A stretch of 64,000 nucleotides of DNA from Pseudomonas migulae (GTDB lineage: Bacteria > Pseudomonadota > Gammaproteobacteria > Pseudomonadales > Pseudomonadaceae). The translations under genes were made by a program, and so were the position numbers. Location of the stretch: assembly GCF_024169315.1 (NCBI RefSeq), contig NZ_JALJWR010000001.1, positions 5,320,501 to 5,384,500 on the forward strand. Direction: 5' to 3'. Each line of letters begins with the position of its first letter. Positions within the stretch are counted from its first letter, which is position 1. The notes beneath the pieces were generated by a model. The model did not search any database, had not been told where the DNA came from, and was given only the letters and a program-made list of their open reading frames with translations. Below, piece after piece: positions 17,202 to 26,654 of this stretch.

Positions 17202-18110
17202 ATGAGCGAGATGGATGATCTGGCGGCGTTCGCCGTGTTGATCGAAGCAGGCAGTTTCACCTTGGCGGCGCAGCAGCTGGGTTGCAGCAAGGGGCAGTTA
17301 TCCAAGCGCATCAGCCTGCTCGAGTCGCGGTTTTCCGTGGTGCTGTTGCAACGCACCACTCGACGCTTGAGTTTGACGGCGGCCGGGGCGGCGCTGTTGC
17401 CGCAAGCCCAGGCGCTGGTCGTCCAGGTGGAACGAGCGCATCAGGCATTGGCGAGGTTGAAGGACGACATGGCCGGGCCGGTGCGTATGACGGTTCCGGT
17501 CTCGCTGGGGGAAACCTTCTTCGATGGCTTGTTGCTGGAGTTTTCCCACCAGTATCCCGAAGTGCAGATCGAACTCGACCTCAGCAACAACTATCGTGAT
17601 TTGTCCCGCGACGGTTTCGATCTGGCGGTTCGCGCCGACGTGGGCAATGACGAGCGTCTGGTGGCGCGCCCCCTATTGGCCTGGCACGAACTGACCTGTG
17701 CCAGTCCGGCCTACCTTGAGCAATACGGCGAACCGTTGACGCCGCAGGCGCTCGCAGAACACCGCTGTTTACTCAACAGCCACTACAGCGGCCGCGAAGA
17801 ATGGCTGTATCACCAGCAACACGAGTTGTTGCGGGTGCGTGTGTCGGGACCGTTCGCCAGCAACTATTACAGCCTGTTGAAGAAAGCCGCATTGGGTGGC
17901 GCGGGTATTGCGCGTCTGCCGTCCTACCTGCTGCAGTCGGAATTGGCTGACGGGCGTTTGCGCTGGCTCCTTCGCGACTATCAGACACGTCGCATGCCGA
18001 TGTACCTGGTGCATCCGTATCAGGGTGGGTTGCCCAAGCGCACGCAAGTGCTGGCGGATTATTTGATTGGCTGGTTCAAGCGAAGCGGGGAGGCGCTGGA
18101 TCGGCTCTAA
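17202..18110 (+). CDS. LysR-family transcriptional regulator (divergent from the SDR gene)
   Basis: 302 residues from the ATG at 17202. The N-terminal winged helix-turn-helix is standard: AAFAVLIEAGSFTLAAQQLG, SKGQLSKRISLLE, TTRRLSLTAAG. The effector-binding domain contains PVSLGETFFDGLLLEF, DLAVRADVGND and GIARLPSYLL, typical of the CrgA/AaeR-like group that respond to small metabolites. It is transcribed away from the SDR gene with 105 bases between starts, the classical LysR arrangement. I infer that it regulates the SDR gene; the inducer is unknown. Confidence 0.92.
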   Translation: MSEMDDLAAFAVLIEAGSFTLAAQQLGCSKGQLSKRISLLESRFSVVLLQRTTRRLSLTAAGAALLPQAQALVVQVERAHQALARLKDDMAGPVRMTVPVSLGETFFDGLLLEFSHQYPEVQIELDLSNNYRDLSRDGFDLAVRADVGNDERLVARPLLAWHELTCASPAYLEQYGEPLTPQALAEHRCLLNSHYSGREEWLYHQQHELLRVRVSGPFASNYYSLLKKAALGGAGIARLPSYLLQSELADGRLRWLLRDYQTRRMPMYLVHPYQGGLPKRTQVLADYLIGWFKRSGEALDRL

Positions 18111-18138
18111 CGATAATGTCTGACACAACACAAAACCT

Positions 18139-18229
18139 TGTGGGAGCGGGCTTGCTCGCGAATACGGTTTCGCATTCAGCATCAATGTTGGCTGACCCAC
18201 CGCTTTCGCGAGCACGCCCGCTCCCACAC
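18139..18229. repeat. REP doublet 4 (GCGGGCTTGCTC type)
   Basis: Inverted arms TTGTGGGAGCGGGCTTGCTC and GAGCACGCCCGCTCCCACA. The second arm carries one substitution (GCACGCCC instead of GCAAGCCC) that would leave a mismatch in the hairpin. Confidence 0.9.
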
Positions 18230-18266
18230 TGGATCTTCATTGTTGATGAGAGTGTGGCAGGCACAA

Positions 18267-18292
18267 AAAAACGGCCCGAAGGCCGTTTTTTG
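18267..18292 (-). terminator. Terminator of the braDEFG operon
   Basis: AAAACGGCC-CGAA-GGCCGTTTT with A/T runs on both sides lies 15 bases past the braG stop. The CGAA tetraloop and G+C stem make a strong factor-independent terminator that may work in both directions. Confidence 0.9.
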
Positions 18293-18306
18293 TTTACCGC
18301 AAAGGC

Positions 18307-19008
18307 TTAACCACCGAGGTACGCTTCGCGCACTTTCGGGTCGGTCAGCAGCGCTTCGCCGGTGCCTTGCATCACCACCCGGCCGTTCTCCAGAACGTAC
18401 GCACGGTCAGCGATTTTCAGCGCCTGGTTGGCGTTCTGCTCCACCAGGAACACCGTCACGCCATCCTTGCGCAGCTGTTCGATGATGTCGAAGATCTGCT
18501 GGATGATGATCGGTGCCAGGCCCAACGAAGGCTCGTCGAGCAGCAACAGCTTGGGCTTGCTCATCAGCGCACGGCCGATGGCGAGCATTTGCTGTTCACC
18601 GCCGGACATGGTGCCGCCGCGCTGGGCAAAGCGTTCTTTCAGGCGTGGGAAAAGTCCGAGAACCTTGTCCATCTGTTCCTGATAATCGCCCTTGTTGGTG
18701 AAGAATCCGCCCATGGACAGATTCTCTTCCACTGTCAGACGGGCAAACACCCGACGACCTTCCGGTACGACCGCAATGCTTTTACGCATGATCTGCGACG
18801 AGTCCTGGCCGACGAGCTCTTCACCCATGTAGCGGATGCTGCCGCTGTGGGCTTGCGGCGAACCGCAGAGGGTCATCAGCAGGGTCGACTTGCCGGCGCC
18901 GTTGGCACCGATCAGAGTCACGATCTCGCCCTGACGGACTTCGACGTTGACGCTGTGCAGCGCCTGGATCTTGCCGTAGAAGGTGGAAACGTTTTCGAAT
19001 TGCAGCAT
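18307..19008 (-). CDS. braG: Branched-chain amino acid ABC transporter ATPase (LivF/BraG)
   Basis: 233 residues. One of two ATPases that power high-affinity import of Leu, Ile and Val (and in BraC systems Ala/Thr). Walker A is GANGAGKST, the signature is MSGGEQQMLAIGRAL, Walker B is LLLLDEPSLGLAP, and the switch histidine is replaced by the usual LivF-type VEQN. It is the last gene of the operon; its start abuts the braF stop with no gap. It probably ends at the hairpin at 18267-18292. Confidence 0.96.
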   Translation of the reverse strand: MLQFENVSTFYGKIQALHSVNVEVRQGEIVTLIGANGAGKSTLLMTLCGSPQAHSGSIRYMGEELVGQDSSQIMRKSIAVVPEGRRVFARLTVEENLSMGGFFTNKGDYQEQMDKVLGLFPRLKERFAQRGGTMSGGEQQMLAIGRALMSKPKLLLLDEPSLGLAPIIIQQIFDIIEQLRKDGVTVFLVEQNANQALKIADRAYVLENGRVVMQGTGEALLTDPKVREAYLGG

Positions 19009-19776
19009 TTACGCTTCCCCCAGGTAGGCTTTGATCACTTCAGGATTGTCGCGGATCTGTTCCGGCGTGCCGTCGGCCAGGGGCGTGCCCTGGTTGATCA
19101 CGACGATGTGGTCGGAAATGCTCATGACCAGTTTCATGTCGTGTTCGATCAGCAGCACGGTGACGTTGTGCTCTTCGCGCAACATGCTGATCAGCGCCTT
19201 GAGGTCCTCGGTTTCCTTCGGGTTCAGGCCGGCGGCCGGTTCGTCGAGCATGAGGATCCGCGGACGGGTCATCATGCAGCGGGCGATTTCCAGACGGCGT
19301 TGCTGACCGTAGGCCAGGGTGCCGGCCGGGCGGTTGGCGAACGCCGTGAGGTTGACCTTGTCCAGCCAGAACTCGGCGAATTCCATCGCTTCGCGTTCGC
19401 TCTTGCGGAACCCCGGCGTCTTGAACAGACCGGACAGGAAGTTGGTGTTCAGGTGACGGTGCTGCGCGATCAGGAGGTTCTCGACCGCTGTCATGTCCTT
19501 GAACAACCGCACGTTCTGGAAGGTGCGCACCACGCCTTTGAGGGCGATCTTGTGGCCGGGCAGGCCTTCGATCGGCTCGCCATCCAGCAGGATGCTGCCG
19601 CCGCTCGGTTTGTAGAAACCGGTCAGGCAGTTGAACACGGTGGTCTTGCCGGCGCCGTTGGGGCCGATCAGCGCAACCACCTGTTTTTCCTTCACGGTCA
19701 GGGCCACGCCGTTGACCGCCAGCAAGCCGCCGAAGCGCATGCTCAGATTTTCGACTTTAAGGATTTCGCGGCTCAT
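19009..19776 (-). CDS. braF: Branched-chain amino acid ABC transporter ATPase (LivG/BraF)
   Basis: 255 residues, the longer LivG-type ATPase that pairs with BraG. Walker A reads GPNGAGKTT, the signature region [14 protein letters not shown] (a variant of LSGGQ that is normal for LivG), Walker [14 protein letters not shown], with switch LIEHDMKLV. Its ATG overlaps the braE stop by 4 bases, so translation is coupled. It belongs to the cytoplasmic face of the importer. Confidence 0.96.
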   Translation of the reverse strand: MSREILKVENLSMRFGGLLAVNGVALTVKEKQVVALIGPNGAGKTTVFNCLTGFYKPSGGSILLDGEPIEGLPGHKIALKGVVRTFQNVRLFKDMTAVENLLIAQHRHLNTNFLSGLFKTPGFRKSEREAMEFAEFWLDKVNLTAFANRPAGTLAYGQQRRLEIARCMMTRPRILMLDEPAAGLNPKETEDLKALISMLREEHNVTVLLIEHDMKLVMSISDHIVVINQGTPLADGTPEQIRDNPEVIKAYLGEA

Positions 19777-21029
19777 TTGCGCAGCTCCATGTGAGGACGT
19801 TGCATGGGCAGCAGGCCTTGAGGTCGCCAGATCATCATCAGCACCATCAGGGCGCCGAACATCAACATGCGGTACTCACTGAACTCACGCATCATTTCAG
19901 GCAGCAGGATCATCACCACGGCCGCGAGGATCACGCCCAGTTGCGAGCCCATGCCACCCAACACAACGATGGCGAGGATGATCGCCGACTCGATGAAGGT
20001 GAAGGACTCCGGCGTCACCAGACCCTGACGGGCGGCGAAGAAGCTGCCGGCGAAACCGGCGAAGCTGGCGCCCAGGGTAAAGGCCGACAACTTGATGACC
20101 GTAGGATTGAGACCCAGTGCCCGGCAGGCGATTTCGTCTTCACGCAACGCTTCCCACGCGCGACCGATCGGCATGCGCAGCAAACGGTTGATGACGAACA
20201 GGGCGCCGAGGGCCAGCAACAGCGCAACCAGGTAGAGGAAAATCACCTTGTTGATCGAGTTGTATTCCAGGCCGAAGTACTCGTGGAACGTCTGCATGCC
20301 TTCGGCAGCCTTACGTTCGAAGGTCAGGCCGAAGAACGTTGGTTTCTCGATGTTGCTGATGCCGTTCGGGCCACCGGTGAGGCCGGTGAGGTTACGCAGG
20401 AACAGACGGATGATTTCACCGAAGCCCAGGGTCACGATCGCCAGGTAGTCACCGCGCAGGCGCAGCACCGGGAAGCCGAGCAGGAAGCCGAAGGTGGCCG
20501 CCATCAGGCCGGCGATCGGCAGGCAGATCCAGAAGCTCAAACCGTAGTAATGCGACAGCAGTGCATAACTGTAGGCGCCGACGGCATAGAAGCCGACGTA
20601 ACCGAGGTCGAGCAGGCCGGCCAGACCGACCACGATGTTCAGGCCGAGGCCGAGCATCACGTAGATCAACACCAGGGTGGCGATGTCCACCGCGCCGCGG
20701 GAGCCGAAGAACGGCCAGACCAGGGCACCGGCGATCAACGCAATGATGAACCAGCGCTGGGTGGTCGGCAGGGTCAGGAAGTTGCTGGCCTTGGCCGGAA
20801 TCAACGGCATGTTTGGCGAGGAGCGCCAGGCCGAGCTGATCTGCTGATCGAACAACACCCGCAGGAACATCAGCACCGAGCACACGGCGATGGTGATCAG
20901 CGTTGCATTGCTGGTGCCATGGACTTCGAGGTTGATGCCGACAATGGTCAGTTTCAGACCGAGCACCGGGTAGGCAACGGCCCACACCAGCAAGGCGCTG
21001 AACAACGCCTGTTTAAGATTCCTAGTCAT
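19773..21029 (-). CDS. braE: Branched-chain amino acid ABC transporter permease (LivM/BraE)
   Basis: 418 residues with about ten membrane spans. The length fits the LivM forms with an N-terminal extension (DUF3382-like, [27 protein letters not shown]). The permease domain contains [25 protein letters not shown] and the EAA-like loop [18 protein letters not shown] that contacts the ATPases. The overlap with both neighbours is 4 bases each. It works with BraD to form the membrane channel. Confidence 0.96.
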   Translation of the reverse strand: MTRNLKQALFSALLVWAVAYPVLGLKLTIVGINLEVHGTSNATLITIAVCSVLMFLRVLFDQQISSAWRSSPNMPLIPAKASNFLTLPTTQRWFIIALIAGALVWPFFGSRGAVDIATLVLIYVMLGLGLNIVVGLAGLLDLGYVGFYAVGAYSYALLSHYYGLSFWICLPIAGLMAATFGFLLGFPVLRLRGDYLAIVTLGFGEIIRLFLRNLTGLTGGPNGISNIEKPTFFGLTFERKAAEGMQTFHEYFGLEYNSINKVIFLYLVALLLALGALFVINRLLRMPIGRAWEALREDEIACRALGLNPTVIKLSAFTLGASFAGFAGSFFAARQGLVTPESFTFIESAIILAIVVLGGMGSQLGVILAAVVMILLPEMMREFSEYRMLMFGALMVLMMIWRPQGLLPMQRPHMELRK

Positions 21030-21949
21030 ACTTTCTCAACCTCCGGACGGCCCAACAGGCCGGTTGGCCGGAACAACAACACCAGAACCAATAGACCGAA
21101 CGCCACGACGTCCTTGTACTGGTCGCCGAAGATATCGGCACCGAAGGCTTCCGCTACCCCAAGCACCAGCCCGCCGAGCATGGCTCCGGGGATACTGCCG
21201 ATGCCGCCCAGTACTGCTGCGGTGAAGGCTTTGAGGCCGACGAGGAAACCTGCGTTCGGGTTGATCACGCCGTATTGCATGCTCAGCAGCACGGCAGCGA
21301 TGGCGGCCAGTGCGGCACCGATGACGAAGGTCAGGGCGATGATGTTGTTGGTGTTGATACCCAGCAGGTTGGCCATCTTGATGTCTTCGGCACAGGCGCG
21401 GCAGGCGCGACCCAGGCGAGAGCGGGAGATGAACAGCGTCAGGCCGATCATGGCGACCAGGGTCACCACGAACACCACGATTTGCATGTAGGAAATCAGC
21501 ACTTCATGTGCGCCACCTGGCCCGATGGCGAAGTTGCCGGGGATCAGGTTGGGAATGGATTTGTCCTTGGAGTCTTGCGCCAGCAGAACCGTGTTCTGCA
21601 GGAAGATCGACATGCCGATGGCGGAAATCAGCGGGATCAGACGGTTGCTGCCGCGCAAGGGGCGGTAGGCGATCCGTTCGATGCTGTAACCGTAGGCACT
21701 GGTCACGACAATGGTCGCGAGGAAAGCGGCGGTCATCAACAGCGGAACACTGTCGAGTCCCAGCATGGCCAGCCCGGCGATGGCGATGAACGCCACGTAG
21801 GAGCCGATCATGTACACCTCGCCGTGGGCGAAGTTGATCATTCCAATGATGCCGTAAACCATCGTATAGCCGATGGCGATCAGGGCATAAGTGCTGCCAA
21901 TGGTCAGACCATTAACCAGCTGTTGGAAAAAGTGATAGATGTCAGGCAT
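21026..21949 (-). CDS. braD: Branched-chain amino acid ABC transporter permease (LivH/BraD)
   Basis: 307 residues, hydrophobic, about eight spans. Family blocks are [41 protein letters not shown] at the start (written here only as the N-terminal ~40 residues, with the key NFAHG) and the cytoplasmic loop [19 protein letters not shown]. It is the first gene of the permease/ATPase group, 230 bases after braC, with a hairpin between. Confidence 0.95.
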   Translation of the reverse strand: MPDIYHFFQQLVNGLTIGSTYALIAIGYTMVYGIIGMINFAHGEVYMIGSYVAFIAIAGLAMLGLDSVPLLMTAAFLATIVVTSAYGYSIERIAYRPLRGSNRLIPLISAIGMSIFLQNTVLLAQDSKDKSIPNLIPGNFAIGPGGAHEVLISYMQIVVFVVTLVAMIGLTLFISRSRLGRACRACAEDIKMANLLGINTNNIIALTFVIGAALAAIAAVLLSMQYGVINPNAGFLVGLKAFTAAVLGGIGSIPGAMLGGLVLGVAEAFGADIFGDQYKDVVAFGLLVLVLLFRPTGLLGRPEVEKV

Positions 21950-22131
21950 TACAGCGCTCCTAAAAACCTGATACGCATTTCACTGGTGGAGTCATTTTCC
22001 CGCTCGAGCCCCGTGGATCTGCATCCACTTCGAACGCGAGGTTTGCCAGCGAACCGCTGATGACGGTTTTGAGATTTTCAGGTGGGGAGACTGGCGGATC
22101 ACGCCAGCGCGGCCCTATACGTTCGTAAAAC

Positions 22132-22157
22132 AAAGCCCACGGCACGCCGTGGGCTTT
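22132..22157 (-). terminator. Intercistronic hairpin between braC and braD
   Basis: AAAGCCCACGGC-ACGCC region-GTGGGCTTT forms a stem of up to 12 pairs 25 bases past the braC stop. The minus-strand transcript would meet it after braC and before braD. It has only a short U tract (TTT then GTTTTACG), so partial termination or mRNA stabilisation is likely, giving more binding protein than permease. Confidence 0.75.
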
Positions 22158-22181
22158 ATTGGCAGTCAGTCAGGCAACGCC

Positions 22182-23309
22182 TTACTGAGGCTTGGCTTCA
22201 GTTTTTGGTTTGCCGAAGTGCCACTCGTAAACCACGAATTTGAAGTCTTTCAGGTCGCCCTTGGCGTCGAAGCTCAGGTCGCCAGTCGGGGTTTTGAACG
22301 TGCCAGCGTGGATCGCTTCAGCCACTTTGGCAGAGTCTTCGGACTTGGCTGCCTTGATGCCGTCGGCAATCACGGTCACCGCCGAGTAGGCCGGGAACAC
22401 GAACGGACCGCTCGGGTCTTCTTTCTTCGCCTTGAAGGCGTCAGCCAGAGCAACGTTGGCTGGATCCTGGTCGAAGGATTTCGGCAGGGTTACCAACAGA
22501 CCTTCGGAAGCGTCTTTGGCGATCTGCGAAATCGAGTCGTTACCCACGCCTTCCGGACCCATGAACTTGGCTTTCAGGCCTTTTTCCTGGGATTGACGCA
22601 GGATCAGGCCCAGCTCAGGGTGGTAGCCGCCGTAGTAGACGAAGTCGACGTTGGCTTGCTTGAGCTTGGCGATGATCGAGGAGAAGTCCTTGTCGCCGGC
22701 GTTGATGCCTTCGAACACGGCAACCTTGGTGCCTTTCTTCTCGAGGGTCTGTTTAACGGCGGTGGCGATGCCTTCACCGTATTGCTGTTTGTCGTGCAGA
22801 ACAGCAACGATCTTCGGTTTTACGAAGTCGGCGATGTAGTTACCGGCGGCAGGGCCCTGGGCGCTGTCCAGACCGATAGTACGGAAGATCATTTTGTAGC
22901 CGCGATTGGTGATGTCCGGGCTGGTGGCAGCCGGGGTGATCATGATCACGCCTTCGTCTTCGTAGATGTCCGAAGCCGGTTGAGTGGAGCTGGAGCACAG
23001 GTGACCTACCACGAACTTGACGCCGTCGTTGACGACCTTGTTCGCGACAGCCACAGCTTGTTTTGGATCACAGGCGTCATCGTATTCAACGGCTTCGAGT
23101 TTCTTGCCGTCTACGCCGCCCTTGGCGTTGATCTGTTCGATGGCCATTTTGGCGCCACTGAACTGCATGTCGCCGTATTGGGCTACAGGACCGGTCTTAG
23201 GGCCGGCGATGCCGATCTTGATGGTGTCAGCTGCGAACGAATGGCTGGCAACCCCGGCCAGAACCATAGCGGCAAACAGTTTGGAAATCTGCTTAGTAGC
23301 CTTAGTCAT
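22182..23309 (-). CDS. braC: Periplasmic branched-chain amino acid-binding protein (LivK/BraC)
   Basis: 375 residues. The signal peptide MTKATKQISKLFAAMVLAGVASHSFA ends with AXA before ADTIKIGIAGP. Family blocks include GPKTGPVAQYGDMQFSGAKM, EYDDACDPKQAVAVANK, the cysteine-bearing VVGHLCSSSTQPAS (a C-C disulfide pair with DDAC as in BraC), and PAATSPDITNRGYKMIFRT. It binds Leu/Ile/Val in the periplasm and delivers them to BraDE. It is the first gene of the locus; a 339-base upstream region holds its promoter. Confidence 0.96.
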   Translation of the reverse strand: MTKATKQISKLFAAMVLAGVASHSFAADTIKIGIAGPKTGPVAQYGDMQFSGAKMAIEQINAKGGVDGKKLEAVEYDDACDPKQAVAVANKVVNDGVKFVVGHLCSSSTQPASDIYEDEGVIMITPAATSPDITNRGYKMIFRTIGLDSAQGPAAGNYIADFVKPKIVAVLHDKQQYGEGIATAVKQTLEKKGTKVAVFEGINAGDKDFSSIIAKLKQANVDFVYYGGYHPELGLILRQSQEKGLKAKFMGPEGVGNDSISQIAKDASEGLLVTLPKSFDQDPANVALADAFKAKKEDPSGPFVFPAYSAVTVIADGIKAAKSEDSAKVAEAIHAGTFKTPTGDLSFDAKGDLKDFKFVVYEWHFGKPKTEAKPQ

Positions 23310-23648
23310 AGTGCTCCACTCTTACTGTTGTAGTTTTTATAGTCCTGGCGCCGTAGCAGCAGAACCGGGTCAGATATCTTCGATATCCTCCGGAAAATGC
23401 CCCCGGCAACTGTACCGGTACAGTGTAGAGCGCCGATTGTCAGCCTGGGAAGCTGGCGCCGGGGGGCAAAATCAGGGGGTGTCGCTTTTTTGAAAGAAAA
23501 AGACAGAATTGCGGCGGGGGCTTCAGCTGAAATATCAGCAATCCTTGGCTTTCCTGCAGTTTTCGATCGGTGACTCAATTGCATCCGGGTTTTTCTGCCA
23601 GACCACCAACGTTATCATCCACGTCGATTTCTTTTCCGGACAGGACCC
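23310..23648. other. Intergenic region between braC and the DUF2288 gene
   Basis: 339 bases with divergent starts at both ends. It should hold the braC promoter; an AT-rich stretch near 23320-23345 and a T-rich stretch near 23483-23500 are visible. A dyad-like TGTACCGGTACAGT occurs at about 23409-23422 (core TGTACCGGTACA). No coding frame with support was seen. Confidence 0.5.
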
Positions 23649-23954
23649 ATGACTCAAGAACCTAGCACCCTCTATGCCAAGCTGCTTGGTGAAACCGCAT
23701 CTATTACCTGGAAGGAGCTGGAGCCGTTCTTCGCCAGGGGTGCCCTATTGTGGGTCGATCCGGGTCTGGATTTGATTGCGGCGGCCGAGGCTGTGGCAAC
23801 GGACGAAGGGGAGAAAGTGGCTGCCTGGCTGGCCGCCGACGAGGTCGCCAAGCTGTCTGAAACGCGGGCGCTGGATCTTTTTGAACGCGACCCGGAGCTG
23901 TGGGCAGTGGTGGTTTCGCCGTGGATTCTGATCCAGGAAAGGGCGACGAAGTGA
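23649..23954 (+). CDS. DUF2288 family protein
   Basis: 101 residues, acidic and helical, with the family-typical YAKLLGETASITWKELEPFFARGALLWVD region near the start (key words TWKELEPFFA), ADEVAKL in the middle and VVSPWILIQE at the end. The family is common in proteobacteria and cyanobacteria and has no known function. The start has GGACAGGA upstream. A perfect dyad terminator candidate follows at 24093. Confidence 0.85.
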   Translation: MTQEPSTLYAKLLGETASITWKELEPFFARGALLWVDPGLDLIAAAEAVATDEGEKVAAWLAADEVAKLSETRALDLFERDPELWAVVVSPWILIQERATK

Positions 23955-24092
23955 ATCGCTGCACCGAATGAGTGCGTGAGCTCGCCGGGGGAAAGTGTGT
24001 AGCCGAGTAGCGTGATGGCATGTTGCCGTAGAGAAAGGCCACAGGCGTGGCCAGCATCACGGTGACGTAAACGTAACGGGCACAGTTTATTG

Positions 24093-24110
24093 AGCAGCCG
24101 ATCGGCTGCT
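24093..24110 (+). terminator. Perfect dyad downstream of the DUF2288 gene
   Basis: AGCAGCCGATCGGCTGCT is an 18-base perfect palindrome followed by TAATTGTTT. It could be a weak factor-independent terminator for the DUF2288 transcript or for the tubulin-like gene on the other strand. Confidence 0.6.
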
Positions 24111-24150
24111 TAATTGTTTCTGGATGTTGGTATTTGTGGTGACCTTAGGC

Positions 24151-24240
24151 CGCTTTCGCGAGCAAGCCCGCTCCCACATTCAACCGCGTTCACTCAGGGC
24201 GAATGCGGTCAAATGTGGGAGCGGGCTTGCTCGCGAAGGG
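24151..24240. repeat. REP doublet 5 (GCGGGCTTGCTC type)
   Basis: Inverted arms CTTTCGCGAGCAAGCCCGCT and AGCGGGCTTGCTCGCGAAGG, in the convergent gap between the DUF2288 gene and the tubulin-like gene. Confidence 0.92.
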
Positions 24241-24257
24241 GGCGGCGCGGTGTAAGG

Positions 24258-26459
24258 TCAGACCGAGAACGTTTTACCGGTATGGTTATTAAGAGAAATA
24301 ACCTTGGTCTTGCCAATCCGGTGACGGTAGATCTCGCGCAGGTACTTGATCGCCTTCTTCACGCAATCGCGCGACAGGCGAATGTCATTGATCGAGACAA
24401 ACTTGTCCTTGTCGTTGATCAGCTCGCGGTACTTCTTCTCGTACATCGGTTTGATCGCATACCAGTTGGTATCGAGGATCTTCGCCGGGTTCTCGAACTC
24501 GTTAAGCAAGTCGTCGATCAGGTCTTCGTCGAATTCCTCATTGATGATGAAGTCCAGGATCGAATTATCCAGCGTGTCGTCGAAGCGGTACGGGTTCTTC
24601 GCGAAGCAGCGCTTGATGAACGCGACGATCAGCGTCAGGAAATCGTCCGACAGGCACGGGCTCTTGGCGATCAATGTGGTCAGCGACAAGTTGGCCGACG
24701 CGCCGATCACCAACGCATAACGCTTGAGCGTGGTGTTCGGGAACAGGCTGTTGAGGTGAGTCTTCAACCGGTTCAGGTCCATGTAGGACAGTTTGTAGTC
24801 TTTCGGCAAGGACACGATCGAGACCACCGACGAGCAATTCTTGAAGAAGTGCAGGTCGTGCAACGCGGCCGCGTCATAACCGGAATTCTTGTACTGCTCC
24901 AGCGACGCCCGATAACGCTTGGATTCGATCGGCAACAGGCTGATGCCTTCGATGGCCTGGGTGACCTTGTTGAAGTGCGGCAGGTCGATGGAGCGGAAGA
25001 ACAGGTCGTCGATGTTCAGGCGCTGCGGCTCTTTTTCGAACACCTTGAACTTGTCGCTGCTCGGCGGCGGCGTTTCCGGCACCACGGATTCGGCGTAGGC
25101 AATCGCCACCGGGCCGGCCAGGCTCATGAACAGATCGTTGGCGTCGAGGCGGATGGTTTCGCCAATGTCGATGCCGGCGCGACGGAAATAGTTCTGGTCG
25201 TAGTCAGTCGTGACCGCCTGCGCCGTCAGAATGTTGAAGATCTGCTGCGAGATGTACTGGTTGGCGTGCTTTTCCATCGCGTTGACGTCGATGTTCTGGA
25301 TGTTGCCGTCATCGCTTTCTTCGGCATAACGCATGATGTCGTTGGAGATCAGCATCATGGCGTTCCATGGGCGGATACGGCCCATGACGCTGGCTTCGCT
25401 GCTGTCTTCATTGGCGAAGTTGTAGGAGAAGTCCCACTCTTCCGACAGGTATTTGCACAACAGGCGACCGGCGTTGATGTGCAGCGCCTCGGACATTTCA
25501 CTGCGGTGATCGGAAATGTTCGGCAGTACGCAAATACCGCTGGTGAAGATCGGCTCGAAGACGAAGGAATGACCGCTCTTGCCGTCATGCTCGTCCATCG
25601 GCTTGGTGTCGAACGTCTTGTTCATGTACGAGTGCTGCTGGGCCAGGCCGAATTCCGAGGCCATGCCCGAACCGGTACCGCCGCCGGCGCTGAAGATCGA
25701 GAAATACAGGCGCGACTGGTTGGCCTTGATCCCGCAGCTGTCGATCAGATACGAGTGAATCATCTTCCAGTCAGGGCTGGAGAAACGCTGGGTGTCCTTG
25801 TTCAGGATGATCTTGGCCAGGTACTGGCCGAGGATCGGCGCGTTACCGGCGCCACCGGCGTGGACTTCCGACAAGTCCATGATTTTCATTTTGCTGTAGT
25901 CGCGCAGGAAGCCGCTTTTTTCGCCCTTGCGCGAGAAACGGATGCGACCGGCGATGTCTTTGTCCAGGTCGCCGAGCATCACCAGCGGTTCGACCAGGAA
26001 CACCGGTTTGGTGGCCTTGTTCGTCCCCAGGCGCAGGTTGTTGCGGATCCACTGGGCCGGGCTGTAGCCCTTTTCGGCGTAGCGTTTGTCCGGCGACAGG
26101 CGGTCTTCGTTGTTGAATTCGTTGAGGTAGAACTTGCGCGCGTTGTACACCAGCTCCGCGACGTCCAGCGCAATGTTCGAGCCGCAGCGACCGAGGCCGA
26201 TCAGGCACACCGACGGGAATTCCTGGTCGCTGTGGTGCTCGCTATCGCCTTCCAGGTGCGGCGGGCGCGGGAACACCAGGTCGCGCAGGCCGTCGAGGTT
26301 GTCGAGGATGCGGTCGGTGTTGGTTTCGGTGAAGTACAGGTACTGCTGAGTCGCCAGCGGGCGCGACGGCGTCAATGGCTTCGACGTTGCGGGGCTGTTC
26401 GCCGCGGGGCTCAGCGTCAGATCGGATATCGCAGTGGCCGGATTGTTTTTGGAAGTCAT
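24258..26459 (-). CDS. Orphan tubulin/FtsZ-superfamily GTPase-like protein
   Basis: 733 residues. After a Ser/Pro/Thr-rich, probably disordered N terminus (1-40), the protein shows the nucleotide loops of the tubulin/FtsZ fold in the right order: LIGLGRCGSN (87-95, T1-like), AGGAGNAP (201-208, T3-like), and SAGGGTGSG (257-265), which is the tubulin signature GGGTGSG. A possible T7/H8 element is NIDVN (389-393). The ~300-residue C-terminal half is unlike FtsZ or tubulin and ends basic. It lacks an FtsZ C-terminal ZipA/FtsA peptide. At 733 residues it is far longer than FtsZ (~390), TubZ (~480) or phage PhuZ (~315); Pfam's bacterial Tubulin_2-type proteins are the nearest class I know. It stands alone, without partner genes. 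It may bind GTP and polymerise; function unknown. Confidence 0.82.
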   Translation of the reverse strand: MTSKNNPATAISDLTLSPAANSPATSKPLTPSRPLATQQYLYFTETNTDRILDNLDGLRDLVFPRPPHLEGDSEHHSDQEFPSVCLIGLGRCGSNIALDVAELVYNARKFYLNEFNNEDRLSPDKRYAEKGYSPAQWIRNNLRLGTNKATKPVFLVEPLVMLGDLDKDIAGRIRFSRKGEKSGFLRDYSKMKIMDLSEVHAGGAGNAPILGQYLAKIILNKDTQRFSSPDWKMIHSYLIDSCGIKANQSRLYFSIFSAGGGTGSGMASEFGLAQQHSYMNKTFDTKPMDEHDGKSGHSFVFEPIFTSGICVLPNISDHRSEMSEALHINAGRLLCKYLSEEWDFSYNFANEDSSEASVMGRIRPWNAMMLISNDIMRYAEESDDGNIQNIDVNAMEKHANQYISQQIFNILTAQAVTTDYDQNYFRRAGIDIGETIRLDANDLFMSLAGPVAIAYAESVVPETPPPSSDKFKVFEKEPQRLNIDDLFFRSIDLPHFNKVTQAIEGISLLPIESKRYRASLEQYKNSGYDAAALHDLHFFKNCSSVVSIVSLPKDYKLSYMDLNRLKTHLNSLFPNTTLKRYALVIGASANLSLTTLIAKSPCLSDDFLTLIVAFIKRCFAKNPYRFDDTLDNSILDFIINEEFDEDLIDDLLNEFENPAKILDTNWYAIKPMYEKKYRELINDKDKFVSINDIRLSRDCVKKAIKYLREIYRHRIGKTKVISLNNHTGKTFSV

Positions 26460-26654
26460 TGTGCGCCATGTACCTGGGCTGGTCGGTCGGGCGACTCTGT
26501 CGTCGAACCGTCACGGATGGGTTCTCGCGTCTTTTTTAGCGCGTCATTGGCCCAAGCGTCAGGGGGTTGGCCTGAGCATCACTCGGGGGAATCCTTTCCT
26601 TAGTCATGATGAATCGGCCAATATTTGGCGATCTTTAATCGAAAAGAAGGCCAA

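Noticed and set aside
19791..21491. 566-residue plus-strand open frame
   Set aside because: Opposite braE and braD; glutamine/histidine-rich shadow of permease codons.
24258..26459. Tubulin-like gene as a phage PhuZ/TubZ remnant
   Set aside because: It is twice the length of PhuZ, intact, has host-like base composition and no phage or plasmid genes around it.
24114..26603. 829-residue plus-strand open frame
   Set aside because: Lies opposite the tubulin-like gene, begins within the REP/terminator area, and shows repetitive Val/Gln/Asp/Arg composition typical of shadow frames.
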